Of a DNA stretch of 64,000 nt, positions 7,862-15,644 are shown in pieces (within the stretch, counting starts at the first letter, position 1; the number at the start of each line of letters is the position of its first letter). Position numbers and translations under genes: made by a program. Below the pieces are notes generated by a model, which worked only from the letters and a program-made list of their open reading frames with translations, searched no databases and had not been told where the DNA came from. Source of the stretch: HK1 sp965202735 (GTDB lineage: Bacteria; Pseudomonadota; Gammaproteobacteria; HK1); assembly GCA_965202735.1 (NCBI GenBank), contig OZ241844.1, positions 4,526,001 through 4,590,000 on the forward strand. The letters are read 5' to 3'.

Positions 7862-9477
7862 GGTTCGGCCGGGTCCATGTCGCCGCCGCGGCCGGCACCG
7901 TGCTCGCACACTCGATGCGGGTCGGCGGCCGGACGTTCAGGAAGGGGCGCGTGCTGAGTCCCGCGGATGTCGAGGCGCTGAAGCGCGAGGGGTGCGACGC
8001 GGTGGTGGGAGCGAGGTTCGATCCCGGCGACGCGGCCGAGGACGAGGCCGCGCAGGCCGCGGCGCAGGCTCTCGCGGGCGGCGGGGTGCGGGTCGGGGCG
8101 CCGTTCACCGGGCGCTGCAACGTGTTCGCGGCGGCCGACGGCCTGTTCCTCGTCCGGGCGCCGGACATCGACCGGTTCAACGCGGTGGACGAAGCGCTGA
8201 CCGTGGCCACGCTGCCGGCTCCGCGGGCGGTGCGCGAGGGCGAGATGCTCGCGACCGTCAAGGTGATCCCGTTCGCGGTTCCGCGCGCGGTGCTCGATCG
8301 CGCGGTGGCCTGTCTCGGGCTGGAGCCGGCGATTCGGGTCGCGCCCTTCGATCCGATGGATACCGCCGTCATCCAGACCCGGCTTCCGGCGACGAAGGAG
8401 ACGGTGCTGGACAAGACCTCCCGGGTGCTGCGGTCCCGCATCGAAACACTGCGCGGACGCATCGTGGGCGATACCCGTTGCGACCACGATGCCGACGCGG
8501 TCGCCACGGCCGTCGGACGCGCACTCGATTCCGGTGCCCGGCTCGTGCTGGTCGCGGGCGCATCGGCCATCGTCGACCGCCGCGACGTCGTTCCCGCCGG
8601 CATCGTGGCCGCGGGCGGCGAGGTGGTTCACCTGGGCATGCCCGTCGATCCGGGAAACCTGCTCCTGCTGGCCCGCTGCCGGGGGCGTCCGGTGCTCGGC
8701 CTGCCCGGATGCGCGCGCTCGCCGGCGCCGAACGGCCTCGATCTGGTGCTCGAACGGCTCGCCGCCGGGCTGGACGTGGCGTCGCGCGACATCATGGCCA
8801 TGGGGGTCGGCGGCCTGCTCAAGGAGACCGCGGCCCGCTCCCAGCCCCGGCGCGGGTCGCGCGGACCGGGGCCGGCCCGCGCCCCGCATGTCTCGGCGGT
8901 GGTGCTGGCGGCCGGACGTTCGACCCGGATGGGGCCGGTCAACAAGCTTCTCGCGCCGGTCGGCGGGCGCGCGATGGTGCGCGCGGTGGTCGACGAGCTC
9001 GCGGAATCGGGCGTGCGGCCGGTGGTCGTCGTCACCGGGCATGAAGCGCGGCGGGTGGGGGAAGCGCTGGCGGACGCCGGTGTGCATCTCGTCCACAACC
9101 CCGACTACCGGCAGGGCCTGAGCGGCTCGATACGGGCCGGGCTCGGGGCCCTGCCGGAATCCGCCGAGGCCGCGGTCATCTGCCTCGGCGACATGCCGCT
9201 CGTCACCTCGGCCCACGTCGACAGGCTGGTGGCGGCTTTCGACCCCGCGGAAGGGCGCGAGGTCTGCGTGCCGGTGTTCGAGGGCAAGCGCGGCAATCCG
9301 GTCCTGTTCGCGCGGCGTTTCTTCGACGAGATCGCGGCGGTGCGCGGCGACGTGGGCGCGCGTCACCTCATCGGCGAGTACGAGGAGTACGTATGCGAGG
9401 TGGCGATGGACGATCGCGCCGTGCTCGTGGACGTGGATTCTCCGAAGGCGTTGCGCGAGATCGGGGACCGGCCCTGA
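7858..9477 (+). CDS. Molybdopterin-binding domain fused to MobA/MocA-like nucleotidyltransferase
   Basis: Two-domain protein of 539 residues. The N-terminal half (about 1-335) resembles MoeA/Mog-type molybdopterin-binding proteins (AHSMRVGGRTFRKGRVLS; LVLVAGASAIVDRRDVVPAG; VLGLPGCARSPAPNGLD). The C-terminal half (about 345-539) is a MobA/MocA-type NTP transferase: VVLAAGRSTRMGPVNKLLAP is the nucleotide-binding GxSxRMG loop, CLGDMPLVTS carries the metal-binding Asp, and GKRGNPVLFARRFF follows. It probably attaches CMP or GMP to molybdopterin and hands the product to the XdhC proteins encoded just upstream. The GTG at 7858 overlaps the preceding stop (GTGA). The fusion is known mainly from alphaproteobacteria. 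Confidence 0.9.
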   Translation: MRFGRVHVAAAAGTVLAHSMRVGGRTFRKGRVLSPADVEALKREGCDAVVGARFDPGDAAEDEAAQAAAQALAGGGVRVGAPFTGRCNVFAAADGLFLVRAPDIDRFNAVDEALTVATLPAPRAVREGEMLATVKVIPFAVPRAVLDRAVACLGLEPAIRVAPFDPMDTAVIQTRLPATKETVLDKTSRVLRSRIETLRGRIVGDTRCDHDADAVATAVGRALDSGARLVLVAGASAIVDRRDVVPAGIVAAGGEVVHLGMPVDPGNLLLLARCRGRPVLGLPGCARSPAPNGLDLVLERLAAGLDVASRDIMAMGVGGLLKETAARSQPRRGSRGPGPARAPHVSAVVLAAGRSTRMGPVNKLLAPVGGRAMVRAVVDELAESGVRPVVVVTGHEARRVGEALADAGVHLVHNPDYRQGLSGSIRAGLGALPESAEAAVICLGDMPLVTSAHVDRLVAAFDPAEGREVCVPVFEGKRGNPVLFARRFFDEIAAVRGDVGARHLIGEYEEYVCEVAMDDRAVLVDVDSPKALREIGDRP

Positions 9478-9902
9478 ACGACCTCTACCACGATGCGATC
9501 ATGGCGGCGGCGCGGCGCGCCGCCGGGCACGGGCGGCTCGCGCACCCGCACGGGTCCGCGACCGTGGACAACCCTCTGTGCGGCGACCGGGTGACCGTCG
9601 ACGTGGAGCTGGCCTCGCCGGCTCGGGTCGCGCGCATCGGGCACGTGGTCAGGGGCTGTGTGCTGTGCGAAGCCGCCGCGGTTCTGATTGCGGAGCAGGC
9701 GCCGGAACGGGGGCTGGAGGAGCTCCTGCGCGTGGGGGCGGGGGTGGAAGCGGCGCTGCGCGACGGAGCGCCGTTTCCGTGGCCCGGGCTCGAGATGTTC
9801 GCGCCGGTCCGCGGCGTCGGGAGCCGGCACCGGTGCGTGGGGCTGCCGTTCGAGGCACTCGCCGGCGCGCTGGGTGAGTGCATCGGTACAGGCTCGGCAT
9901 GA
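9474..9902 (+). CDS. IscU/NifU N-terminal-like iron-sulfur cluster scaffold protein
   Basis: About 142 residues with the three conserved Cys positions of the scaffold family: NPLCGDRVTV, GCVLCEAAAVL and RHRCVGLPFEAL. The protein should begin with the family's N-terminal (x)DLYxDxI helix, which is encoded as LNDLYHDAIM; the only codon able to start it is CTG at 9474, overlapping the previous stop as CTGA. The first conventional start is the ATG at 9501, which would remove that helix. Its place at the end of the molybdenum-cofactor operon suggests a cluster supply for the [2Fe-2S] subunit of a molybdenum hydroxylase; this is an inference. Confidence 0.85.
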   Translation: MNDLYHDAIMAAARRAAGHGRLAHPHGSATVDNPLCGDRVTVDVELASPARVARIGHVVRGCVLCEAAAVLIAEQAPERGLEELLRVGAGVEAALRDGAPFPWPGLEMFAPVRGVGSRHRCVGLPFEALAGALGECIGTGSA

Positions 9903-9921
9903 GCGGGGGCAGGGGATCCGG

Positions 9922-10683
9922 TCAGGAATCACTCGGATCGATGCCGCTCAGCGATTCGATCCGGAGGGTGAGAGCGGGGCCGTCGCCCTCGACATGGACG
10001 ATCTTCACCGGAAAGAAGCCGAGCGATCTCGCGCACCAGAAGGTCGTTCGGCGTCGGCTGTTCCCGCGCTCGCGCCGGACGACGACGGCGTCGAGCGTTC
10101 CAAGCGCGGTCTCGATGCGTTCCTCGCCGATACCGGCCAGTACGTAGCGCTTGAGACGGCGACCGCCGTCGGCAATCGTGTACTCCACGCGGCGCGCGCC
10201 GCGGCCGAGATCGCGCATCAGCGCGAGAACGTAGTTGAACTTGTCCATGGTGCCGGGCGGTACTTCCAACCGCCATGCCGTGCCTTCGGATTCGTGCCGT
10301 GCGATGTTCTCCTCCCAGTCGAACGCGATATCGATCCTGCGGGCCTTGCGGCCGGTGCGCTCGTAGCGATATGCGATCGGCTGCAGCCAGTCACCGGCGT
10401 AGGTCCACTCGCTGCGCTCGACGCGGGTATCGTCGCCAAGCAGGGAGAACATGCCCTTCGGCTCCGTCCGGGTCACGGAAACGAACCTGTCGCCGTCCCC
10501 CGGTGCGAGAGACCAGCGCGTCCGGGCGAACGTCGCCCCCGACGTCTCGAGAGCGAAAGTCGCCTCGAACCGTTGCGGCAGCTCGGGCTGCGGGTTGGCG
10601 AAGGTGCACGTTGCGATGGAGAGAAGCAGGACAGGGATCGGACGGACAGCGGCAGCGACGGGTCGGGCGTCGCGCCTCGCCAT
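9922..10683 (-). CDS. DUF3108 domain protein (predicted periplasmic)
   Basis: The 253-residue protein has a hydrophobic leader (VRPIPVLLLSIATCTFA) consistent with a signal peptide, followed by the DUF3108 fold: ELPQRFEATFALETSG, FARTRWSLAPGDG, KGMFSLLGDDTRVERSEW, and near the end ALGTLDAVVVRRERGNSRR and TTFWCARSLGFFPVKIVHV. The function of the family is unknown; members are outer-envelope-associated beta-rich proteins often near purine or phospholipid genes. The start at 10683 (MARRDARP) was chosen as the closest ATG to the leader; ATGs at 10722 and 10725 are alternatives. A paralogous N-terminal fragment occurs twice at 13512-13841. Confidence 0.85.
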   Translation of the reverse strand: MARRDARPVAAAVRPIPVLLLSIATCTFANPQPELPQRFEATFALETSGATFARTRWSLAPGDGDRFVSVTRTEPKGMFSLLGDDTRVERSEWTYAGDWLQPIAYRYERTGRKARRIDIAFDWEENIARHESEGTAWRLEVPPGTMDKFNYVLALMRDLGRGARRVEYTIADGGRRLKRYVLAGIGEERIETALGTLDAVVVRRERGNSRRRTTFWCARSLGFFPVKIVHVEGDGPALTLRIESLSGIDPSDS

Positions 10684-11065
10684 TCCAGCTTCGACCGCGA
10701 TGACGGAGAATGGGCGGAACATCATTGGACGCCAATCCCGATCCAGTGCCGAAGAGGGACCATAACCCGGACATCGCTGCTCGTCAGTACCGAAGGGACG
10801 GGAAACCGATCCCGGTGATCCATTCCTCGTTACTCTGCGCGTATTTTCGCCGCCCGCGGATCTTCCGCGATCCTGGCGGGGTGCACGACAAATTTGTGTG
10901 AGATGATCTGGTTCAAGCGGCGCGTCGTTCCCGGAAGTCGTCGAAGCGGTTGCTGTGGACGGCGTATCGCAGTGCGAGGATGGCATTGGCCCCCTGACAC
11001 TCCAACGTTGCCGAGGCACACCATCTTGGCCCCCGATCCGGCTCGCGTGATATGGTGATCACGAA
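10684..11065. other. Intergenic scar between DUF3108 gene and RloB-like gene
   Basis: About 380 bp with mixed composition. It contains the transposase remnant listed separately (10913-11005) and otherwise nothing coding. GC content drops toward the RloB side, marking the left edge of an acquired segment. Confidence 0.5.
10913..11005 (-). pseudogene. Transposase C-terminal remnant
   Basis: Minus-strand frame encoding about 30 residues that end GANAILALRYAVHSNRF then DDFRERRAA and a stop. The G-A-N-A-I-L-A-L-R pattern followed by an aromatic/acidic tail resembles the C-terminus of ISKra4-like (UPF0236-type) transposases. No upstream transposase sequence or terminal repeat remains. The family assignment is from memory of the motif only. 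Confidence 0.4.
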
Positions 11066-11698
11066 TCACTTGCCGCGTTTCTCGCGACGCTTGAAGCAAC
11101 GTATCGATTCCGTGAGCAAGTGGACGGTCGTGGACGGATTCCCTCCCGGCTGTCCCTCCTCTTCCCTGCGCTTCACCGACAGAGAGGCTCTATCGACAGC
11201 AGCCGAATAGCGCTGTTCAATTGCTTCTCGATCGCCGAAAATCTTGCCGGCTCCAGCGCTGTAGCGAGGACACAGAACCTCTAGCTTCCGCTGGCATTCT
11301 TGCCTCTCGATAGGAGCGTTCCACTCCTGATAATGGAGAATTCCCCATAGTTCAAAACACGGGTTCGAAATGGCCAATTGAATGCCCCTGGCGCGCGCCA
11401 GGTCCCTTGCCTCGTCGAATCTCGGATGGTTGTTCCGATCAAACATGGCCCACACGGAATCGCACGTCGAGAGCCGATCCCGTTTCGATTTCTCCGATTC
11501 TTCGATTGCTCGTTCGACCACTGTTCGCGGGTCACCGCCGACAGGAATCGGAACTATCCGTACAGATTGATCTCCATGTATGCGACTGAACATCTTGAGA
11601 TACTCGGGTTCGGTCAATGCTCCCTCCGTAGCGACCACGATTCGTGCGGCCGGCGGGCGTGTGGCGGGTCGCCGCGCGATGCGTCTCGTACGCCTCAT
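11066..11698 (-). CDS. RloB-like protein (TOPRIM-like putative nuclease)
   Basis: The 210-residue protein has the RloB family signature: VATEGALTEPEYLKMF (conserved Glu), VWAMFDRNNHPRFDEAR (conserved Asp) and LAISNPCFELWGILHY, followed by a basic C-terminal helix region. RloB proteins are related to the TOPRIM-type effectors of OLD-like defence systems and are found next to restriction loci. It overlaps the upstream ATPase gene by 4 bp (ATGA), so the two are translated together. Base composition is clearly lower in GC than in neighbouring genes, pointing to horizontal acquisition. Proposed role: nuclease effector restrained or triggered by the ATPase. Confidence 0.82.
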   Translation of the reverse strand: MRRTRRIARRPATRPPAARIVVATEGALTEPEYLKMFSRIHGDQSVRIVPIPVGGDPRTVVERAIEESEKSKRDRLSTCDSVWAMFDRNNHPRFDEARDLARARGIQLAISNPCFELWGILHYQEWNAPIERQECQRKLEVLCPRYSAGAGKIFGDREAIEQRYSAAVDRASLSVKRREEEGQPGGNPSTTVHLLTESIRCFKRREKRGK

Positions 11699-13074
11699 GA
11701 CTCCGCCGAGCTTCTGTCGTCACGTAAGCTGATGAAGAAATCGTCGCCAGTCGGAATACCCCCAAGACGTCCCAGGCGGTATGCCTTCTCGATGTCGTCA
11801 CGTGAGCGTAGCTTGAAATCGGTCAAAGGCGTGAACTTGGATTCACCTTCATGACTCTTGTCGGTCATCCAGATTTCATCCGGATTCAACATTCCGCTAC
11901 CGAGTAGCGCTACATCATGAGTGGAAAAGATGAGCTGCGCGCCATGTGGGTTTGAGTTCTTTTTCGCGAAAAGCGAGATGAATGCCCGCGCCAAGTTCGG
12001 ATGAAGGCTGGTATCGATCTCGTCGATTACGAGAAGCGACCCACGTGAAAGGGCTTCCAGCGCCGGAACAAGCAGAGAAATCAGAGTTCGTGTTCCCTTG
12101 CTTTCCATGAAGTATCCGAAGGCTGCGGTACGATCCCCGACCTCCGAGTGCATGAAGCGCAGCCTCTTCCTGTGAAGCATCTCCTGGACCAGCGATGCTT
12201 CATCGAAGTGGTCGAGATCAGGATTTTCACGAAAGTGCTTCGAAAGCAGGCCAGCGAGGTCGCGCGCGAACCCTGCCCTCTCCTCCTCGACTTCTTCGTC
12301 TTCGACATCGATATCGACTATTCCGATGTCAGCCTGACGTACCAGCAGAAGCAGATGTTCCATGTGCTCATAGTCAGATAGACGCTCCGCGGCAATCACG
12401 TCATTCATGGCTCCCGCACTCAGAATAACCGTCCACCGCTCAGCGAAATAGCGATACAGATCAGTCAGTAACGGGTGATTGTTCTGGGCGCCGGCGGACA
12501 GAAACAGACTGTTTGGACGAGTCAGGTTGGCAATTGTCCTGTTCTCGCCACGGAGGCGACTGCCAAATCTCACGCGGACCTTGTCGTCTTCGGTCTTGCG
12601 CTCGAACAGCACCTGGGTGCTTTGTCGTTCATTGCGCGCCATTCGATACAGCCACTCGCGCCGAAACTCCGTGTCCACGTACTCGAACCCATACTCATAC
12701 ACGCTTTCGGCTGTGTGGAGACCTCGTTCCGCAGCGGCAACTCCTTCTCCCACCGTGAACGTGCAGTCGAACCGCGTCGGTTGCGCACTACTCGCATCGT
12801 CGAGCCGAAACGGGATCCGAGGAATTCGATCGGTGGCGCCCAGCGACTTGTGAGACTTAACAATCGCTCGCCGAATTTCGTCCATCGCGTCAATGAGATT
12901 CGATTTTCCTGCCGCATTGCCGCCGTAGAGTGCGACGATGGGAACTGCGTCCTCCTTCATCGTCGGCACGGGGATGACCAGCCCCTTGCGCTTGATTCTC
13001 CTGGACGCACTCAAATGCAGCTCCTGATAGTCGCGAATGGAGCGGTGGTTGGCGACTCCGAAGCGCAGCAACAT
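11695..13074 (-). CDS. RloA-like AAA/ABC-type ATPase (AAA_21), putative defence sensor
   Basis: The 459-residue ATPase has the Walker A motif GGNAAGKSN at 51-59, a Walker B motif SLLVIDEIDTSLHP near residue 350, and the H-switch LIFSTHDVALLGSG near 390. A long insertion of mixed helix lies between the two halves of the ATPase fold, as in OLD/RecF/Rad50-type regulators of abortive-infection systems. The ATG at 13074 has GAGGAA on the minus strand upstream. It forms a two-gene operon with the RloB-like effector. Such ATPase plus TOPRIM-like pairs (RloA/RloB; compare AriA/AriB of PARIS, OLD, Gabija) act against phage, but no experiment is known to me for this exact pair. Confidence 0.85.
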   Translation of the reverse strand: MLLRFGVANHRSIRDYQELHLSASRRIKRKGLVIPVPTMKEDAVPIVALYGGNAAGKSNLIDAMDEIRRAIVKSHKSLGATDRIPRIPFRLDDASSAQPTRFDCTFTVGEGVAAAERGLHTAESVYEYGFEYVDTEFRREWLYRMARNERQSTQVLFERKTEDDKVRVRFGSRLRGENRTIANLTRPNSLFLSAGAQNNHPLLTDLYRYFAERWTVILSAGAMNDVIAAERLSDYEHMEHLLLLVRQADIGIVDIDVEDEEVEEERAGFARDLAGLLSKHFRENPDLDHFDEASLVQEMLHRKRLRFMHSEVGDRTAAFGYFMESKGTRTLISLLVPALEALSRGSLLVIDEIDTSLHPNLARAFISLFAKKNSNPHGAQLIFSTHDVALLGSGMLNPDEIWMTDKSHEGESKFTPLTDFKLRSRDDIEKAYRLGRLGGIPTGDDFFISLRDDRSSAES

Positions 13075-13267
13075 GAGAATTCCTCGGTCCAGTCAATATT
13101 AGCGTCATATTCTGGCACGAAATGCCGATATTCGCGCTGCGTGCCATTTTCGTTCGTCCCGACGCATCCGGGCAGCCCCATGACGTTGTGCACGAGGTTG
13201 AGCAGGCGCGGATGCGGAGGGTTCGTTCTCCCGACCGGGCATGCCGCGACCGGACGCCGCCGGCGTC
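13075..13267. other. Intergenic, right edge of the low-GC segment
   Basis: AT-richer stretch (for example ATATTAGCGTCATATTCTGG around 13095-13115) upstream of the ATPase gene, likely holding its promoter. GC rises again after about 13180. No gene is recognised. Confidence 0.4.
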
Positions 13268-13504
13268 CTACCTGATTGGCGCCAGCACGCCGTCCACGTT
13301 CAGTTCGTCGCAGAGGTCCATGAACTCGCCCCGGACCGTGGCCAGCGAGAGCGACGCGGGCAGGCCGACGGTGAAGTGGACCGACCCGACCCGGGTCTCG
13401 CCGCACGGGGTGCGGCTGGTCGTCGCATGGAAGTCCTCGACCGGGATTTCGCGCTCGCCGAAGAACTGCACCATCCGCGCGAGGACGCCGGGGCGGTCGG
13501 CGGG
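13268..13504 (-). pseudogene. GcvR C-terminal ACT-domain fragment
   Basis: A minus-strand frame of about 75 residues matches the second ACT domain of the glycine-cleavage repressor GcvR: DRPGVLARMVQFFGEREIPV, then FHATTSRTPCGET, HFTVGLPASLSLATVRGEF and MDLCDELNVDGVLAPIR, ending at a TAG (13268-13270). The first ACT domain is missing; upstream the sequence switches to a DUF3108-derived fragment in another frame. It is therefore a broken gene. Confidence 0.75.
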
Positions 13505-13511
13505 CGCCCGT

Positions 13512-13713
13512 CGGTGTGCGATGTGGCGACATGCGAGCCGGCGGCTCCGGGCGCGAGCGACCATCGCGTCCGGGCGACTTTCGTCCCCGCCGCTTCGAGC
13601 ACGAACGTCACCTCGAACCGTTCCGGCAGCTCATGCGCTCCGGGGGCCGCCAGCGGGGAGGCCGCGAGGCAGATCAGCGACAACGCGGTGAGCGGGCGGA
13701 CGACGTGATTCAT
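13512..13713 (-). pseudogene. DUF3108 N-terminal fragment 1
   Basis: Starts at an ATG (13713) with a signal-peptide-like leader (PLTALSLICLAASPLAAPGA), then HELPERFEVTFVLEAAG and KVARTRWSLAPGAAG, closely paralleling residues 30-75 of the intact DUF3108 protein encoded at 9922-10683. After about 65 residues it runs out of homology into the gcvR remnant. Parent and fragment are similar but not identical, so it is a decayed paralog or a rearranged copy. Confidence 0.75.
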
Positions 13714-13850
13714 GACGTGGCGTCGAGCACGAACGCCGCCTCGAACCGTTCCGGCAGCTCATGCGCTCCGGGGGCCGCCAGCGGGGAGGCCGCGAGGCAG
13801 ATCAGCGGCAACGCGGTGAGCGGGCGGACGGCGTGATTCATGACGTGGCG
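13595..13850. repeat. Tandem duplication, 2 x 128 bp
   Basis: Two head-to-tail units, 13595-13722 and 13723-13850, differ at only a handful of positions. Each holds the 5' end (ATG, signal peptide and ELPERFE segment) of the DUF3108-like fragment on the minus strand. The near identity means the duplication is recent. Confidence 0.9.
13718..13841 (-). pseudogene. DUF3108 N-terminal fragment 2 (tandem copy)
   Basis: Second copy of the leader and ELPERFEAAFVLDAT segment, starting at the ATG at 13841 and reading into a stop (TGA) created at the duplication junction after about 41 residues. It encodes only a truncated signal-peptide-bearing stub. Confidence 0.7.
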
Positions 13851-13894
13851 CCGGCGGAGAGCCCGGTGGACGGAGACCACCCCGGGGCGTGCGG

Positions 13895-13914
13895 ATTCCC
13901 GCTCGGGCGGGAAT
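13895..13914. repeat. Short palindrome of the ATTCCC-N8-GGGAAT type
   Basis: Reads ATTCCCGCTCGGGCGGGAAT, exactly the ATTCCC-N8-GGGAAT layout known as dRS3 in Neisseria and common in other proteobacteria. It matches the outer ends of the R1 repeats, suggesting a shared origin or target preference. Confidence 0.75.
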
Positions 13915-14242
13915 GACGCAAGATACGGCGAGACGTCGCGGGCCGGCGTGCCCGGTGCGACGGAAAACCCCGGGCCGCGATCGGCTCCCGGTCAAGCTGC
14001 ATGAGCGTCGGCGAACGAGGGAGGCATGGAAGGGATGCTACGTTGAGACGCCGGTGGCGTTCAATTCCGTGCGAGGACGCGGGCCCGCGTCCGATTTGCG
14101 GGGTCCCGTGTTCCGGATCCCGGGAGGCCCCGGGCTCGAGGGCGAGGCTCCCTCGATGCCGGGCGAGTCGCAGCTCGGACGCACACCCCGAGGACGCATG
14201 GCGGGAGACGGGGGGCGGCAGCGGGCCGGCCGCCGCGGCGCC
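13915..14242. other. Intergenic leader upstream of waaA
   Basis: About 330 bp of GC-rich sequence with no convincing coding pattern. A frame continuous with waaA stays open here but shows no family similarity, and its codon third positions look unselected. No promoter could be picked out. Confidence 0.4.
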
Positions 14243-15547
14243 ATGATGAAGCTTGCCTACACCGTGGCGCTCTATTGCGCCGTACCGTACCTCGTCGGAC
14301 GGCTGTTGTGGCGGGGACGGCGCAACTCCGCCTACCTGCGGCGCATCGGGGAGCGCTTCGGGCTGGGGGCGCCGGTCGCCGCCCATCGCGGGTGCGTGTG
14401 GGTCCACGCGGTCTCCGTCGGCGAGGTCCAGGCCGCGGCGCCGATCGTGAAGGCGCTCAGGAGCCGGTATCCCGACCGGACGATCGTCGTCACTTCGACG
14501 ACCGCGACCGGCGCCGGCCGCGTCTCGAAGGCGTTCGGCGGCAGTGTCGTCCATCGCTACTTCCCGTTCGATCTTCCCGGCTCGGTGGCGAGGTTCCTGG
14601 ACCGCGTCGCGCCCCGCGTCGCGATCATCATGGAGACCGAGATCTGGCCGAACCTGCTGGCGGAGTGCCGCCGGCGCGGGATCCCCGTGATCCTCGCCAA
14701 CGTGCGTCTCTCGGAGCGTTCGGCGGCGGGCTACCGCAGGTTCCGCGCGCTCTTCGCGCCGGCGCTCGGCGATGTCGCGGCGGTCGCGGCCCAGAGCGGC
14801 GAGGATGCGCACAGGATCGAGTCGATCGGTGCCCCGCCGGGCGTCATCGACGTGACCGGCAGCACGAAGTTCGACATTCCGATGCTCGCGAGCCTGCGCG
14901 AGGAGGCGGCGGCGTTGCGGCGCGTCTGGGGCTCGTCGCGCGGCATCTGGATCGCGGCGAGCACGCACGACGGGGAGGAAGCCCTGGTGCTGGACGCCTT
15001 CGAGCAGGTGCTCGGCGGGGTTCCGGGGAGCCTGCTGGTGCTCGTGCCCAGGCATCCCGAACGGTTCCGGGAAGTCGCGGCGTACGTGCGCCGGCGCGGG
15101 TTCGAACCCGTCATGCGCTCGCAGCGGCCGGTCGACTGCGCGGGCGTCAGGGTGTTCGTCGGCGACACCATGGGCGAGCTGTCCCTGTTCTATGCGGCGG
15201 CGGACGTGGCGTTCGTGGGCGGTACGCTGGTCGAGCGTGGTGGACACAACATGCTGGAGCCCGCCGCCCTCGGGCTTCCGGTGCTGTTCGGACCGCACGT
15301 GTTCAACTTCGCCGAGATCAGCCGCCGCCTGATCGAGGCGGGCGGCGCCCGCACCGTCGACGATGCCGCCAGCCTCGGCCGGGCCGTGGTCGACTACCTG
15401 CGAGACGCGGACCTGCGTCACACCACGGGGGCGAAGGGGCGCGCGTTCGTCGAGGGCAACCGCGGCGCCGGCGATCGCGTCGTCGCGCTGATCGGCCCGC
15501 ACCTGGAGCCCGCGCCCCGATCCCCGGCGGGACGGCAAGGACGCTGA
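14243..15547 (+). CDS. waaA: 3-deoxy-D-manno-octulosonic acid (Kdo) transferase
   Basis: Transfers Kdo from CMP-Kdo to lipid A at the inner membrane, the first step of the LPS core. The 434 residues begin MMKLAYTVALYCAVPYLVGR, the usual N-terminal membrane anchor, so the start is at 14243 (or the adjacent ATG at 14246). The glycosyltransferase core shows VWVHAVSVGEVQAAAPIVKA, VTSTTATGAGRV, ETEIWPNLLAECRRRGIPV and, in the donor-binding domain, VPRHPERF, FVGGTLVERGGHNMLEPAA and FGPHVFNFAEISRRLIEAGG. Its stop codon lies inside the first bases of an R3 repeat. The gene converges on ilvC. Confidence 0.96.
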   Translation: MMKLAYTVALYCAVPYLVGRLLWRGRRNSAYLRRIGERFGLGAPVAAHRGCVWVHAVSVGEVQAAAPIVKALRSRYPDRTIVVTSTTATGAGRVSKAFGGSVVHRYFPFDLPGSVARFLDRVAPRVAIIMETEIWPNLLAECRRRGIPVILANVRLSERSAAGYRRFRALFAPALGDVAAVAAQSGEDAHRIESIGAPPGVIDVTGSTKFDIPMLASLREEAAALRRVWGSSRGIWIAASTHDGEEALVLDAFEQVLGGVPGSLLVLVPRHPERFREVAAYVRRRGFEPVMRSQRPVDCAGVRVFVGDTMGELSLFYAAADVAFVGGTLVERGGHNMLEPAALGLPVLFGPHVFNFAEISRRLIEAGGARTVDDAASLGRAVVDYLRDADLRHTTGAKGRAFVEGNRGAGDRVVALIGPHLEPAPRSPAGRQGR

Positions 15548-15636
15548 CGGGAATGACCCTGCCGCGCGTCGAGCGCACCGTTGCGCAAGGACGGGCCTCT
15601 TCCGGGGGCGGTCGGCAACCCTGCTTCGATCGCCTT
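15542..15636 (+). repeat. R3 dispersed repeat, copy 1
   Basis: About 95 bp between the convergent waaA and ilvC genes. It shares the segments CGAGCGCACCGTTGCGC, a central GGACGGGCCTCTTCC imperfect palindrome and GTCGGCAACC with copies at 27607 and 39598. The waaA TGA falls at its left end. Confidence 0.8.
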
Positions 15637-15644
15637 GGCTTCGA

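Noticed and set aside
13130..13267. Minus-strand frame with PRLLNLVHNVMGLPGC as a gene remnant
   Set aside because: The match to any known family could not be substantiated by eye.
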